A stretch of 35,428 bases of DNA from Lachnospiraceae bacterium. GTDB lineage: Bacteria; Bacillota_A; Clostridia; Lachnospirales; Lachnospiraceae. Of the stretch, positions 14,668-23,118 are shown piece after piece. The stretch lies in the NCBI GenBank assembly GCA_017613055.1, contig JAGAES010000064.1:1-35428 (forward strand). Reading direction: 5' to 3'. A program made the translations under genes and the position numbers. The notes under the pieces were generated by a model. The model did not search any database, was not told where the DNA came from, and saw nothing but the letters and a program-made list of their open reading frames with translations. How positions within the stretch are numbered: the stretch's first letter is position 1; every line of letters starts with the position of its first letter.

Positions 14668-15549
14668 CTAACGGTCGAAATCGACGCGTCCCTGAAGCCA
14701 TACAACGCCGCGGAAACGCCGGCCGGGCTCGGGAATTCCGAGCAGATCCTTCGCATTTACGCAAAGGTCAAGAATCAGGTTGCTGCATTCCGTTTCCATC
14801 AGGTAAATCCGCTCGCCGGTCACGGAATTCGTGCGTTCTTCGAGAGAATGGATGTTCCCGACAATCCGGTATACTTCGCTTTCCATTCCGTACGGGACGA
14901 ACGACGTGTCAACGATAGAGAAAACATCTTCTTTCTTCATCCGGTCCGAGACGGCGGTATACGTGTCAATCTCGCGAATCGCAAGATGATCGATGGCTTC
15001 CTGGTTGCCGTTCTTCGCGGCAGCAACCATTTTGGCGAACTTCTTCGCTTCTTCGTTGTCCGCAGGGACCGCTTCGGTCTTCAAAGTCGGAAAGAGAATG
15101 GTTCCTTCCGAGGCGAGTGCCGCAATCCTTATCGGAAAATGAAACGATGTCTTTCCGCGTTTGCTGACCCGGAGATAATCCACCGCGTTCTGCAATTGGA
15201 ATATCAAAGCGACTCCGAGACGGTAATCTTCGCAAAGCGCTCCGTAGGAATCATTTTCACTTTTCTTCTCGATGAATGTTTCCTCGGTGCTCGAAACGAA
15301 ACGGGGGGTCAGGAAAGGAAAATAATGATCCAGGTGAAAAACATCCTGCTCGTCCATCTGTCCCCGGACAATCACGCCCATCCCGGGTGCATACTCACGA
15401 GCGAACTCGACGTACTGGTCGTCGGAGGTCTGGGAAAGCGAAATCATCGCTTTTCGATTCGCATAACGGATTATGTCATCGGTCAGCTTCTGCTCTGCTT
15501 CTTTTGTATTAATGTTGCTGAAGCCTATGCTTCTTAAATAACTGTGCAT
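14668..15549 (-). CDS. DUF3881 family protein
   Basis: The 293-residue protein matches what I recall of DUF3881, a family found mainly in Lachnospiraceae, with the typical start MHSYLRSIGFSNI. No catalytic motif, signal peptide or membrane segment is visible. The sequence is mixed alpha/beta with an acidic overall character, and its function is unknown. It lies 136 nt after the DUF4446 gene, at the distal end of the parA-parB cluster. The ribosome-binding site (GAGAG) is weak. Assignment to the family is from memory of the N-terminal pattern; the open frame and position support a real gene. Confidence 0.8.
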   Translation of the reverse strand: MHSYLRSIGFSNINTKEAEQKLTDDIIRYANRKAMISLSQTSDDQYVEFAREYAPGMGVIVRGQMDEQDVFHLDHYFPFLTPRFVSSTEETFIEKKSENDSYGALCEDYRLGVALIFQLQNAVDYLRVSKRGKTSFHFPIRIAALASEGTILFPTLKTEAVPADNEEAKKFAKMVAAAKNGNQEAIDHLAIREIDTYTAVSDRMKKEDVFSIVDTSFVPYGMESEVYRIVGNIHSLEERTNSVTGERIYLMETECSNLILDLCVNAKDLLGIPEPGRRFRGVVWLQGRVDFDR

Positions 15550-15685
15550 TTCTTAAACGAACTCTCTAAATAAAATAATGCGATATTTTAATATCTTGTC
15601 TGCGATTCTTTTCTCTGCTCTTTAGGGTTTGCCCGAATTCGATTTTAATATCGTCTCTGAGAGCCCCCTTGTTTTATGAGCGTCA

Positions 15686-16195
15686 TTAAAGCGACTGAAT
15701 CGCCTCAATGGAAGTCTGGGCTTCCTCCAGAACCTGACGCTCTTCTTCCGAGAGAATGACAAAGGTGTTGCCCTTGATGACTTCCTTCACGTATGTATAA
15801 CAGCCCTCCCGGTTGTGCATGCTCGTCATGATGAAGCCGTCGTTGTCATCATTCAGAAGGCAGAGGCTGTAGCTGAGCTTTCCGCCCATCTCGGCGAAAG
15901 CGTCATAACGGTGAATGGCAATTTTCTTGAACGAGGTGTCGCGCGCGTCCTCCAAAAGCTTCACGCGGTCAATTGTATCGTCCAGCCGGTCGTTCAGCGT
16001 ATCGATCTGCTTAAAGCGGACGAGGAACCTTTCTTCCAGGCTCTTTCCGCTGCTGCCCCGCATAAAATCGCGATAACGGTCTTTAATCTGGTTATACTTG
16101 AACACCATAACCATATTAAAGAAGAGCAACAGAAGCAGCATGATCAGTATGGCCAAAATCATGTAGTCGGAGTTTACTCCCAAATCTTCAAACAT
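15686..16195 (-). CDS. DUF4446 family membrane protein
   Basis: The 169-residue protein has one N-terminal membrane helix (about 11-32, ILAILIMLLLLLFFNMVMVF), a basic linker, a short coiled coil (about 55-85, IDTLNDRLDDTIDRVKLLED), and the family core IAIHRYDAFAEMGGKLSYSLCLLNDDNDGFIMTSMHNRE. DUF4446 genes often follow parB in clostridia; the role is not established. GGAGG lies 5 nt before the ATG and the gap after parB is only 25 nt, so it is almost certainly in the par operon. A membrane-linked role in chromosome segregation or division is a guess from context. Confidence 0.9.
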   Translation of the reverse strand: MFEDLGVNSDYMILAILIMLLLLLFFNMVMVFKYNQIKDRYRDFMRGSSGKSLEERFLVRFKQIDTLNDRLDDTIDRVKLLEDARDTSFKKIAIHRYDAFAEMGGKLSYSLCLLNDDNDGFIMTSMHNREGCYTYVKEVIKGNTFVILSEEERQVLEEAQTSIEAIQSL

Positions 16196-16220
16196 ATTCT
16201 CCTCCAGATTCTCTGTTTCT

Positions 16221-17120
16221 CTAGTTTATGCCGGGAACCCCGAGAAGGTCCATCAGCCGTTCAAACTCCTCGGCGGAGTAGTATTCAATCTCAATCTTTC
16301 CTTTGTTCCGGTCGCTTCTCTTAATGGCAACCTTCGTGCCGAGACACCGCTTCAGGTTCTCTTCGTAACGGCGGTATACGGCTTCTTCGGAAGGATTCTT
16401 CGCTTCTTTCTCTTTCGGCTTCGCAGGGGTAAGAAGTTTTTTGACATAAGCTTCCGTCTCGCGGGCGCTCATTCCCTCGTCAACCACCTTCTTGGCGGCA
16501 GCAGACTGCATCTTGCCGTCTTCAATGGCAAGAAGCGCCCTGGCCTGGCCGGCGAAGATCGTCCCGTCAATCAGCATCTGCTGTACATCTTCCTGAAGCT
16601 TCAGAAGGCGAAGCGCGTTGGTTACCGCAACACGGCTCTTGCCTACACGGCGGGCAACATCTTCCTGCTTCAGCTTGAATTCTTTAATCAGTTTCTGATA
16701 AGCAACCGCTTCTTCGACGGCGTTCAGGTTCTCGCGCTGCAGGTTCTCAATCAGGGCAATCTCGAAAAGCTCCTGCGGCTCGTAATTCTTGACAAGAACC
16801 GGTACTTCTTTTAATCCGGCCATTCTGGCCGCTCTCCAGCGGCGCTCACCGGCAATGATTTCGTAGAAGTCGCCGTTCTCCCGGACAATCAGCGGTGAAA
16901 TGATGCCGTGAATGCGGATGGAATCCGCAAGTTCCTTGAGTGCGTCTTCGTCAAAATTCCGGCGCGGCTGATTCCGATTCGGTTCAACCTTGCCGATCGG
17001 AAGAAATGTTTCACGTGAAACCTTATCGTCTTTTTTCTGTACGGCTTCCTTTACTTCCCGGTCAAGACGGTTCGAAATCAAGGATTCCAGGCCTTTTCCG
17101 AGTCCTTTTTTAGCTGCCAT
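16221..17120 (-). CDS. parB: Chromosome-partitioning protein ParB (Spo0J)
   Basis: The 299-residue CTP-dependent DNA clamp loads at parS and spreads to organise the origin and recruit SMC. It starts with the conserved KKGLGKGLESLI, which in Spo0J-type proteins stimulates ParA/Soj. The CTP/arginine-rich box GERRWRAARMAGL is at 91-103, the helix-turn-helix at about 140-165 (EDVARRVGKSRVAVTNALRLL), and the C-terminal dimer domain begins near 245. GGAGG precedes the ATG. A parS site lies inside the gene and encodes residues 34-39 (VSRETF), as in Bacillus spo0J. Confidence 0.96.
   Translation of the reverse strand: MAAKKGLGKGLESLISNRLDREVKEAVQKKDDKVSRETFLPIGKVEPNRNQPRRNFDEDALKELADSIRIHGIISPLIVRENGDFYEIIAGERRWRAARMAGLKEVPVLVKNYEPQELFEIALIENLQRENLNAVEEAVAYQKLIKEFKLKQEDVARRVGKSRVAVTNALRLLKLQEDVQQMLIDGTIFAGQARALLAIEDGKMQSAAAKKVVDEGMSARETEAYVKKLLTPAKPKEKEAKNPSEEAVYRRYEENLKRCLGTKVAIKRSDRNKGKIEIEYYSAEEFERLMDLLGVPGIN
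17007..17022. other. parS site inside parB
   Basis: TGTTTCACGTGAAACC matches the 16-bp parS consensus TGTTTCACGTGAAACA at 15 positions. Only the last base differs. Confidence 0.92.
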
Positions 17121-17144
17121 AAGTAACCTCCGTTAATCCGTTCG

Positions 17145-17945
17145 TCAGCGAAATGCTTTGTGTTTGCGAATCTTAGCCTTGCGTCCGTCGATTGCGAGAA
17201 TCTCCCGGGCAAAATTCCGATACGCTTCCGCGCCGGCGGAACGGCGGTCATATTGCGTAATCGGCTCTCCGTAGCTCGGCGCTTCGGAAAGGCGGACAGA
17301 CCGCGGAATTACCGTGCGGAATATATGTTCCTGCAGGGTCTGCTGTACGTTCTGAATAACCTGGGCGGAAAGACGCGTACGTCCGTCGAACATCGTAAAG
17401 AGAATTCCACCGAACGTCAGATTGTCATTAAGGCGGGTTTGTACCATCTGAACCGTCTCAAGGAGCTGTGACAGGCCTTCGAGTGCATAGAATTCGCACT
17501 GGAGCGGGCAGATCATTGTGTCTGCGGCACAAAGTCCGTTCAGAACAAGGATGTTCAAAGACGGCGGACAGTCAATAACAATATAGTCATAACGCGAAGA
17601 AACCATCTTCAGTTCCTCACGGAGTATATACTCGCGGTCATCCGCGGAAAGCAGCTCGGCTTCGGCTCCGGCAAGATCCACCGTGGACGGAACGACATCC
17701 AGTCCGACAAACGCGGTATGGACAATCGCGTCTTCAATCGGCTTCTCGCCGATCAGCACGCGGTAGGTATTCGCTGCCTCGCGGTTTTTCTCGACGCCGA
17801 GCCCGCTCGTGGCATTTCCCTGCGGGTCGATATCAACCAAAAGAACGCTCATGCCGAATTCTGCAAGGCAGGCCGAAAGATTAACGGCCGTCGTAGTCTT
17901 GCCGACGCCGCCCTTTTGATTGGAAATTGCAATTATCTTTGCCAT
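17145..17945 (-). CDS. parA: Chromosome-partitioning ATPase ParA (Soj)
   Basis: The 266-residue deviant Walker ATPase works with ParB in origin segregation and, in Bacillus, in DnaA control. It begins AKIIAISNQKGGVGKTTTAVNLS (deviant Walker A with signature Lys), followed by DIDPQGNATSGLG and YDYIVIDCPPSL. The length is normal for the small Soj type without an N-terminal DNA-binding domain. An extended -10 promoter lies directly upstream, next to a parS site, so ParB may influence its transcription. It is separated from parB by 24 nt. Confidence 0.96.
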   Translation of the reverse strand: MAKIIAISNQKGGVGKTTTAVNLSACLAEFGMSVLLVDIDPQGNATSGLGVEKNREAANTYRVLIGEKPIEDAIVHTAFVGLDVVPSTVDLAGAEAELLSADDREYILREELKMVSSRYDYIVIDCPPSLNILVLNGLCAADTMICPLQCEFYALEGLSQLLETVQMVQTRLNDNLTFGGILFTMFDGRTRLSAQVIQNVQQTLQEHIFRTVIPRSVRLSEAPSYGEPITQYDRRSAGAEAYRNFAREILAIDGRKAKIRKHKAFR

Positions 17946-17984
17946 AGGTACCTCTTATATCGGTAATAAAGGTGTGCACTCGAA

Positions 17985-18013
17985 AGTATATCACACTTTC
18001 CCGAATAGTTCCA
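17985..18013 (-). promoter_or_regulatory. Candidate promoter of the parA-parB operon
   Basis: On the minus strand TG-A-TATACT is an extended -10, with TGGAAC 17 bp upstream as a weak -35. The parS at 18027-18042 lies just upstream of the -35, close enough for ParB to affect polymerase. Confidence 0.6.
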
Positions 18014-18026
18014 CACAAATATGAAA

Positions 18027-18042
18027 TGTTTCACGTGAAACA
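18027..18042. other. Consensus parS site upstream of parA
   Basis: TGTTTCACGTGAAACA is a perfect match to the bacterial parS consensus, in the 102-nt gap between rsmG and parA. Confidence 0.97.
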
Positions 18043-18047
18043 TTTTG

Positions 18048-18770
18048 TCATTTCAGAAGCGGGGCCTTCATCGGTTTGCCGCCGCCGCGAGGATACTTCG
18101 GCGGCGTTTGGGAGGTTTTCTCGATGACAACCATCTTTCTGGGAAGGTCACTCGTGGGAATGTCGTAGTTTAAAACCTCTCCCACGCGTCCGCCAAGCGT
18201 TGTAACGGCATAACGGCCTTCCGAGATTTCGGCGTCTGCACCGTCAGCCTTGTAGGAAAGAAAGCGTCCGCCGGGCCTGACAAAAGGGATGCAGAGCTCG
18301 GAAAGGGATGCAAGCCTTGCAACCGCACGCGAGACGGCGTAATCGAAAGTTTCCCGATATTCTTCCTTGCGGGATAACTCTTCTGCGCGCCCATGAATAC
18401 AGGATATTGCGGTTAAACCAAGCTCACTGACAACATCTTGTAGAAACAGCACCCTTTTCTGCAAGGAGTCGAGTAATACGATCTCAAGCTCGGGACAGAA
18501 TATCTTAATCGGAATGCCCGGGAACCCTGCGCCGGTTCCGATGTCAATCAGACGGGCGTCCTTTTCGCCGCGATATGCCTTAACAAAGCATAAGCTGTCA
18601 AGCCAATGCTTAACGACAACTTCCTCATAATCCGTAATCGCCGTCAGGTTCATAACCTGATTCTTCGAAACCATCAGCTCATAATAACGGTGCAGCTTCG
18701 AAATCTTCTCGTCATCAAAAGGAATCGAAAGGGCGGTCAGGCCTTCCTTAAGCCTTGTGTCATCATACAT
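18048..18770 (-). CDS. rsmG: 16S rRNA (guanine527-N7)-methyltransferase RsmG
   Basis: The 240-residue S-adenosylmethionine-dependent enzyme methylates G527 of 16S rRNA; its loss gives low-level streptomycin resistance in several bacteria. Motif [18 protein letters not shown] near residue 72, [12 protein letters not shown], and SRAVARL are all present. The ATG at 18770 is chosen because the protein then starts at the family-typical place ([11 protein letters not shown]); it overlaps the mnmG stop by 8 nt. The longer upstream frame lies inside mnmG and has no family match. The C-terminus ends in a short basic tail ([17 protein letters not shown]). Confidence 0.95.
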   Translation of the reverse strand: MYDDTRLKEGLTALSIPFDDEKISKLHRYYELMVSKNQVMNLTAITDYEEVVVKHWLDSLCFVKAYRGEKDARLIDIGTGAGFPGIPIKIFCPELEIVLLDSLQKRVLFLQDVVSELGLTAISCIHGRAEELSRKEEYRETFDYAVSRAVARLASLSELCIPFVRPGGRFLSYKADGADAEISEGRYAVTTLGGRVGEVLNYDIPTSDLPRKMVVIEKTSQTPPKYPRGGGKPMKAPLLK

Positions 18771-20688
18771 TCCGGCTGCCCTCCTCCCGAAGCATACGCT
18801 CCAAAAAGACCAAAAGCACGGATATATCGGCCGGTGAGACGCCGCTGATTCTGGAAGCCTGCCCCACATTTACCGGACGGAACAACTTTAATTTCTGTCT
18901 TGCCTCAAGCCGGAGCGACGGAACCGCATCATAATCAAAGCCCTCCGGAATGCGCCGGTTCTCAAGCTTTTTAAAATGCTCTACCTGCTGCAGCTGCCGC
19001 TGAATGTAGCCTTCATAACGGATATTGATAACGACCTGCTCGATGACATCCGCAGGAAGCGGCTTACGGTCCGGGTCAAGCGGAGCAAGACTTTCATAAG
19101 AAAGCTCAGGTCTTCGCAGAAGTTCAAGAAGCGATGTCGCCGTATGAATCTCTGCCGTGCCGAGTCCGGAAAGCGTTTTGCAAACCGCTTCGGAAGCCCC
19201 GAGGACAACAAGCGAGAGCCTTTCTAACTCATCTTCGATTGCCTCTCTCTTTGCACAGAACTTCGCGTACCGCTCCTCGGATACAAGTCCGATCTCATGC
19301 CCGATTTCCGTGAGACGGAGATCCGCATTATCCTGACGAAGGAGCAGACGGTATTCCGCACGGCTCGTCATCATCCGGTAAGGCTCGTGCGTTTCTTTCG
19401 TAACCAGATCGTCAATCAGAACGCCGATGTATGCCTGCGAACGGTCAAGCGTGATGCCTTCCTTCCCCTGTACGTAGCGGGAAGCGTTGATGCCCGCGAT
19501 AATACCCTGCGCCGCAGCCTCTTCATAGCCGCTGCTTCCGTTGCTCTGGCCGGCGCTGAAGAAGCCGTGAATCTTCTTGCATTCAAGCGTCGGATAGAGC
19601 TGCATCGGATTAATGCAGTCGTATTCGATGGCATAGGCATTCCGGACAATCTTCGCATTTTCAAGGCCGCGAACCGAACGGTACATTGCAATCTGAACTT
19701 CTTCGGGAAGGCTTGACGACATGCCGGACAGATACATTTCGTTCGTGTATTCTCCCTCCGGCTCAATAAATATCTGGTGCCGGTCCTTCTCCGGAAACTT
19801 CACGACCTTATCTTCAATCGAAGGACAGTACCGCGGTCCGGAGCCCTTGATGTCACCGGAGAAAAGCGGCGACCGGCCGATGTTCTCACGGATAATCCGG
19901 TGCGTTTCTTCGTTCGTATAAGCAAGGTAGCAAAGCGCCTGTTCGCGTTCTAATTCTTCCGGTGTGTTCGTAAAGGAAAACGGAACAATCGGGTCGTCCC
20001 CGCGCTGCTCTTCCATCGCCGAGAAATCAATCGTCCGCTTATCAATCCGGGCAGGCGTGCCGGTCTTAAAGCGGTACATTTCAATCCCTGCAGCAATCAG
20101 AGAATCAGTCAGATGCGTGGCCCGCGGCGTACCGTTCGGACCCGTATAAGTGCTGACTTCGCCGAAGATGCATCGTGCGTTCAGATAAACACCCGAGCAA
20201 AGCACAACCGCCTTACAGGGATAGATTGCGCCGGATACGGTCTTCACACCGGTGACGCGCTTTGTTCCGTCGGGAAGTTCCTCGTATAGAAGCTCGGAAA
20301 CCTCTGCCTGACGGAGCGTAAGGTGGGGCGTATTCTCCATCACCGCGCGCATGCAGTTGCTGTATTTCTGCTTGTCCGCCTGGGCACGAAGCGAATAGAC
20401 AGCAGGTCCCTTGGAGCGGTTCAGCATCTTACTCTGGATAAATGCCTTATCGATGTTTCTTCCCATCTCGCCGCCGAGTGCGTCGACTTCGCGGACCAGA
20501 TGGCCTTTGCTCGTGCCGCCGATATTCGGGTTGCACGGCATCATCGCAATCGTGTCGGTACTGACCATGAAACAGATTGTCTCGCATCCGAGGCGTGCGG
20601 AAGCAAGGGCCGCCTCACAGCCGGCATGTCCGGCTCCGATGACTGCCACATCGTAAGAATCGGTTGTAAATTCCGGAATCGTACTCAT
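18763..20688 (-). CDS. mnmG: tRNA uridine-5-carboxymethylaminomethyl modification enzyme MnmG (GidA)
   Basis: The 641-residue FAD enzyme works with MnmE to modify the wobble uridine of several tRNAs. The N-terminal [16 protein letters not shown] (about 15-30) is the FAD loop, [23 protein letters not shown] follows, and the C-terminal region has GYIQRQ and the [15 protein letters not shown] helix typical of the family. The length is normal. It lies 11 nt after mnmE with AGAGGG before the ATG, so the two partners are co-expressed. Confidence 0.97.
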   Translation of the reverse strand: MSTIPEFTTDSYDVAVIGAGHAGCEAALASARLGCETICFMVSTDTIAMMPCNPNIGGTSKGHLVREVDALGGEMGRNIDKAFIQSKMLNRSKGPAVYSLRAQADKQKYSNCMRAVMENTPHLTLRQAEVSELLYEELPDGTKRVTGVKTVSGAIYPCKAVVLCSGVYLNARCIFGEVSTYTGPNGTPRATHLTDSLIAAGIEMYRFKTGTPARIDKRTIDFSAMEEQRGDDPIVPFSFTNTPEELEREQALCYLAYTNEETHRIIRENIGRSPLFSGDIKGSGPRYCPSIEDKVVKFPEKDRHQIFIEPEGEYTNEMYLSGMSSSLPEEVQIAMYRSVRGLENAKIVRNAYAIEYDCINPMQLYPTLECKKIHGFFSAGQSNGSSGYEEAAAQGIIAGINASRYVQGKEGITLDRSQAYIGVLIDDLVTKETHEPYRMMTSRAEYRLLLRQDNADLRLTEIGHEIGLVSEERYAKFCAKREAIEDELERLSLVVLGASEAVCKTLSGLGTAEIHTATSLLELLRRPELSYESLAPLDPDRKPLPADVIEQVVINIRYEGYIQRQLQQVEHFKKLENRRIPEGFDYDAVPSLRLEARQKLKLFRPVNVGQASRISGVSPADISVLLVFLERMLREEGSRNV

Positions 20689-20699
20689 CTATAGCCCTC

Positions 20700-22103
20700 T
20701 CATTTGCCGAGACAGAACTGTTCAAAAATACGGTTAATCAAATCCTCATCGACTTCTTCGCCGAGAATCCGGGACAATGCGCCGTAAGCTCCCATCAGAT
20801 CAATGGAAAGAAAGTCTTCGGGCATTCCGGCCTGAAGTGCATCAAGCACATGTTCCAAGCTCGAAAGCGCTTCAAAAAGGCATTCCTTCTGGCGTTCGGT
20901 CGTAATGGCAACCTCGTCGTCCGAAAGAAGCTCGCCTGAGAAGAACATTCCCGAAATCTTCTCGCGGAGTTCACTAAGACCGCTTCCGTCCTTAGCGGAA
21001 ACCGGAAGCACTTCTGCGTCAACGGAAACCTCCGAAAGGAAGCCCCGGACATCGTCCGCTGTCGTCACGCCTGGAAGGTCCGACTTATTCAGTAACGCAA
21101 GAACGCGTGCATTCTTCCTGCCGAGAAGGGCTTCGCGGTCCCTTTCGTCAAGCGGCATCGAAGCGTCCGCGACGAAAAGAATCAGATCGGCTTCTTCGGC
21201 CTGTTCGCGCGCTTTTCTGACACCGATTTCCTCGACCGGATCATCGGTACTCCGGATACCCGCAGTATCCACAAGAATCAGCGAAATCCCGTTCACGCGG
21301 ATTTCTTCGCTTAACGTATCGCGTGTCGTCCCCGCAATATCCGTAACAATGGCTCGGTCCTCGTCAAGAAGCGCGTTCATCAGGGAACTCTTGCCGACAT
21401 TCGGCTTTCCGAGAATTACGGTACGGATGCCTTCGCTCATCATGCGGCCGTCTTCCGCAGACTGAATCAGCCGGCGGATCTCCGTGCATTGCACGGTAAG
21501 ACTGCCGCCGAGTTTCTCACGGAAGCCTTCCAGCGTATAGTATTCCGGCTGGTCAAGCGCGGCCTCGATTTCCGCAACGGCATTCAGAATTTCCTCGCGG
21601 ATTAAAAGGATGCGGGCACGGAGCTTGCCGCGGAGCTGCTTTACGGAATTACGGAGCGCGAGGTCGTTCTTCGCGGAGATAATCCCCATCACGGCTTCCG
21701 CCTGGGAAAGGTCAATCCGGCCGTTTAAAAACGCCCGCTTTGTAAACTCTCCGGGTTCTGCCAGGCGCGCACCGTTTGCAAGAACAAGCGAAAGAATCTG
21801 TTTTGTTACAACGATTCCGCCGTGGCAGTCAATCTCGACAGTATCTTCTCTTGTGAAGGTCTTCGGGGCCTTCATATAAAGAAGCATGACTTCGTCGACA
21901 ATCCGCCCTCCATCTGCAATATATCCGTAATGAACCGTATGGCTCTCCCAACGCTTCATATCGGGAACCGAAAGATTTTCCTTCTTTCCGACGCGAAACA
22001 GGCCGGACGCAATCCGCATTGCTTCCGGTCCGCTGATTCGTATAATGCTGATGCCGCCGGCGGTAAGCCCGGTGGCAATGGCGGCAATCGTGTCGGTACT
22101 CAT
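20700..22103 (-). CDS. mnmE: tRNA modification GTPase MnmE (TrmE)
   Basis: The 467-residue GTPase forms a complex with MnmG for wobble-uridine modification. The N-terminal folate-binding domain (ATGLTAGGISIIRISGPEA) is followed by a helical domain interrupted by the G domain: G1 GKPNVGKSS at 232-240, AGTTRD at 257-262, DTAGIR at 279-284. The C-terminus is CLGK, the conserved C-x-G-K signature with the functional Cys. AAGGGG precedes the ATG but lies directly behind the jag terminator T run; see the separate note. Confidence 0.97.
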   Translation of the reverse strand: MSTDTIAAIATGLTAGGISIIRISGPEAMRIASGLFRVGKKENLSVPDMKRWESHTVHYGYIADGGRIVDEVMLLYMKAPKTFTREDTVEIDCHGGIVVTKQILSLVLANGARLAEPGEFTKRAFLNGRIDLSQAEAVMGIISAKNDLALRNSVKQLRGKLRARILLIREEILNAVAEIEAALDQPEYYTLEGFREKLGGSLTVQCTEIRRLIQSAEDGRMMSEGIRTVILGKPNVGKSSLMNALLDEDRAIVTDIAGTTRDTLSEEIRVNGISLILVDTAGIRSTDDPVEEIGVRKAREQAEEADLILFVADASMPLDERDREALLGRKNARVLALLNKSDLPGVTTADDVRGFLSEVSVDAEVLPVSAKDGSGLSELREKISGMFFSGELLSDDEVAITTERQKECLFEALSSLEHVLDALQAGMPEDFLSIDLMGAYGALSRILGEEVDEDLINRIFEQFCLGK

Positions 22104-22113
22104 ATGTCCCCTT

Positions 22114-22155
22114 AAAAAACCGGAAGGGAGAAGGAAATCTCATTCCTCTCCCTTC
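22114..22155 (-). terminator. Intrinsic terminator between jag and mnmE
   Basis: On the minus strand GAAGGGAGAGGAA pairs with TTCCTTCTCCCTTC (one bulged A) around a 6-nt loop, followed by CGG and six T. It starts 8 nt after the jag stop and its T run ends about 10 nt before the mnmE ATG. Confidence 0.8.
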
Positions 22156-22162
22156 TTCTTTA

Positions 22163-23116
22163 TCAGTTATTGTTGTTGTTCTGTTCTTCCTGTGCCTTCT
22201 CGGCTGCCCGCGCTTCCTTGTAGGCTGCGTAATCCTTCATGTAATCCTGGCTGTAATCGCTCGAATTATCATTGTAGCGGGGCTTCGGCGGACGCTTGTT
22301 TCCGTATCCGTAGCCGCCCTTATTGCCGTAACCGCCGCGGTTATATCCGCCCTTGTTGCCGTAGCCGCCGCGGTTGTATCCGCCGCGTCCGTATCCGCGG
22401 TTACCCTCGTAAACGACACCCTTCTTCATGGAAACGATAACCTTGCGGTAAGGCTCTTCGCCTTCACTGTGGGTTTCCACGTACTTATCATTCTGCAAAG
22501 CGGAATGAATAATGCGGCGCTCGTAAGGATTCATCGGCTCAAGAGCTACGTTTCTGCGGGTCTTCTTGACCTTGTTCGCGATGTTGCGGGCAAGGTTCTC
22601 AAGCGTTTCCTTGCGGCGCTCGCGGTAATTCTCGGTATCAAGCTTGATCTTATAATACTGATTGCATACGCGGTTTACGACAAGGCTGGTCAGATACTGA
22701 AGAGCATCTAAAGTCTGTCCGCGCTTTCCGATGAGGGTTCCCATGTCGTCGCCCTCAACGTTAATATAGATATTGCCTTCCTCTTCCTCAACATATGCGG
22801 AGATTTCAGCAGTGAAACCGAGTTCGGAAAGAACCTTACGGATAAAATCGACTGCCACTTCGGAAGGAACTTCGCCGGAAACCGGAGCAACCGATTCCGC
22901 TACTTCGCCGATTGCTTCCGCAACCGCACTGCTGAGTTCCGAAACGGCATCTGCAACCGTTACCGCAATTTTGCAGGTCTTGAAGAGTCCGAGGAAACCG
23001 CCCTTGTCCTCTTCGATTACTTCATATACGAGTTCATCGGCAGCAATTCCGAGTTCGGCCGCGGCAGCGGTTTTTGCTTCGTCAATCGTCTTGCCGGTAT
23101 ATTCTTTGACTGCCAT
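22163..23116 (-). CDS. jag: Jag/KhpB RNA-binding protein with extra RG/Tyr-rich tail
   Basis: The 317-residue protein has a Jag-N domain (1-50, with GFLGLF), an Ala/Glu-rich linker (52-90), a KH domain (about 95-175, GKRG loop at 130-133) and an R3H domain (about 180-235, NPYERRIIHSAL). KhpB binds RNA with KhpA and affects cell elongation and division in streptococci. The unusual part is a C-terminal extension of about 80 residues. Residues 239-275 are built of GGY, RGGY and GNK units, including an 11-residue unit (GGYNRGGYGNK) in two adjacent copies. A Tyr/Asp-rich stretch and a final run of five Asn follow. It lies 2 nt after yidC and is followed by a terminator. Confidence 0.95.
   Translation of the reverse strand: MAVKEYTGKTIDEAKTAAAAELGIAADELVYEVIEEDKGGFLGLFKTCKIAVTVADAVSELSSAVAEAIGEVAESVAPVSGEVPSEVAVDFIRKVLSELGFTAEISAYVEEEEGNIYINVEGDDMGTLIGKRGQTLDALQYLTSLVVNRVCNQYYKIKLDTENYRERRKETLENLARNIANKVKKTRRNVALEPMNPYERRIIHSALQNDKYVETHSEGEEPYRKVIVSMKKGVVYEGNRGYGRGGYNRGGYGNKGGYNRGGYGNKGGYGYGNKRPPKPRYNDNSSDYSQDYMKDYAAYKEARAAEKAQEEQNNNNN
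22292..22402 (-). repeat. In-gene repeats encoding the Jag RG/Tyr tail
   Basis: Degenerate 33-nt units within jag, repeating GGN-TAT/C-GG codons, give tandem RGGY and GNKGGY motifs. The repeat is coding and in frame. Confidence 0.8.
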
Positions 23117-23118
23117 GA

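Noticed and set aside
22292..22402. Regular short repeats resembling a CRISPR or satellite
   Set aside because: They are in-frame codon repeats of the Jag tail, without spacers of constant length.
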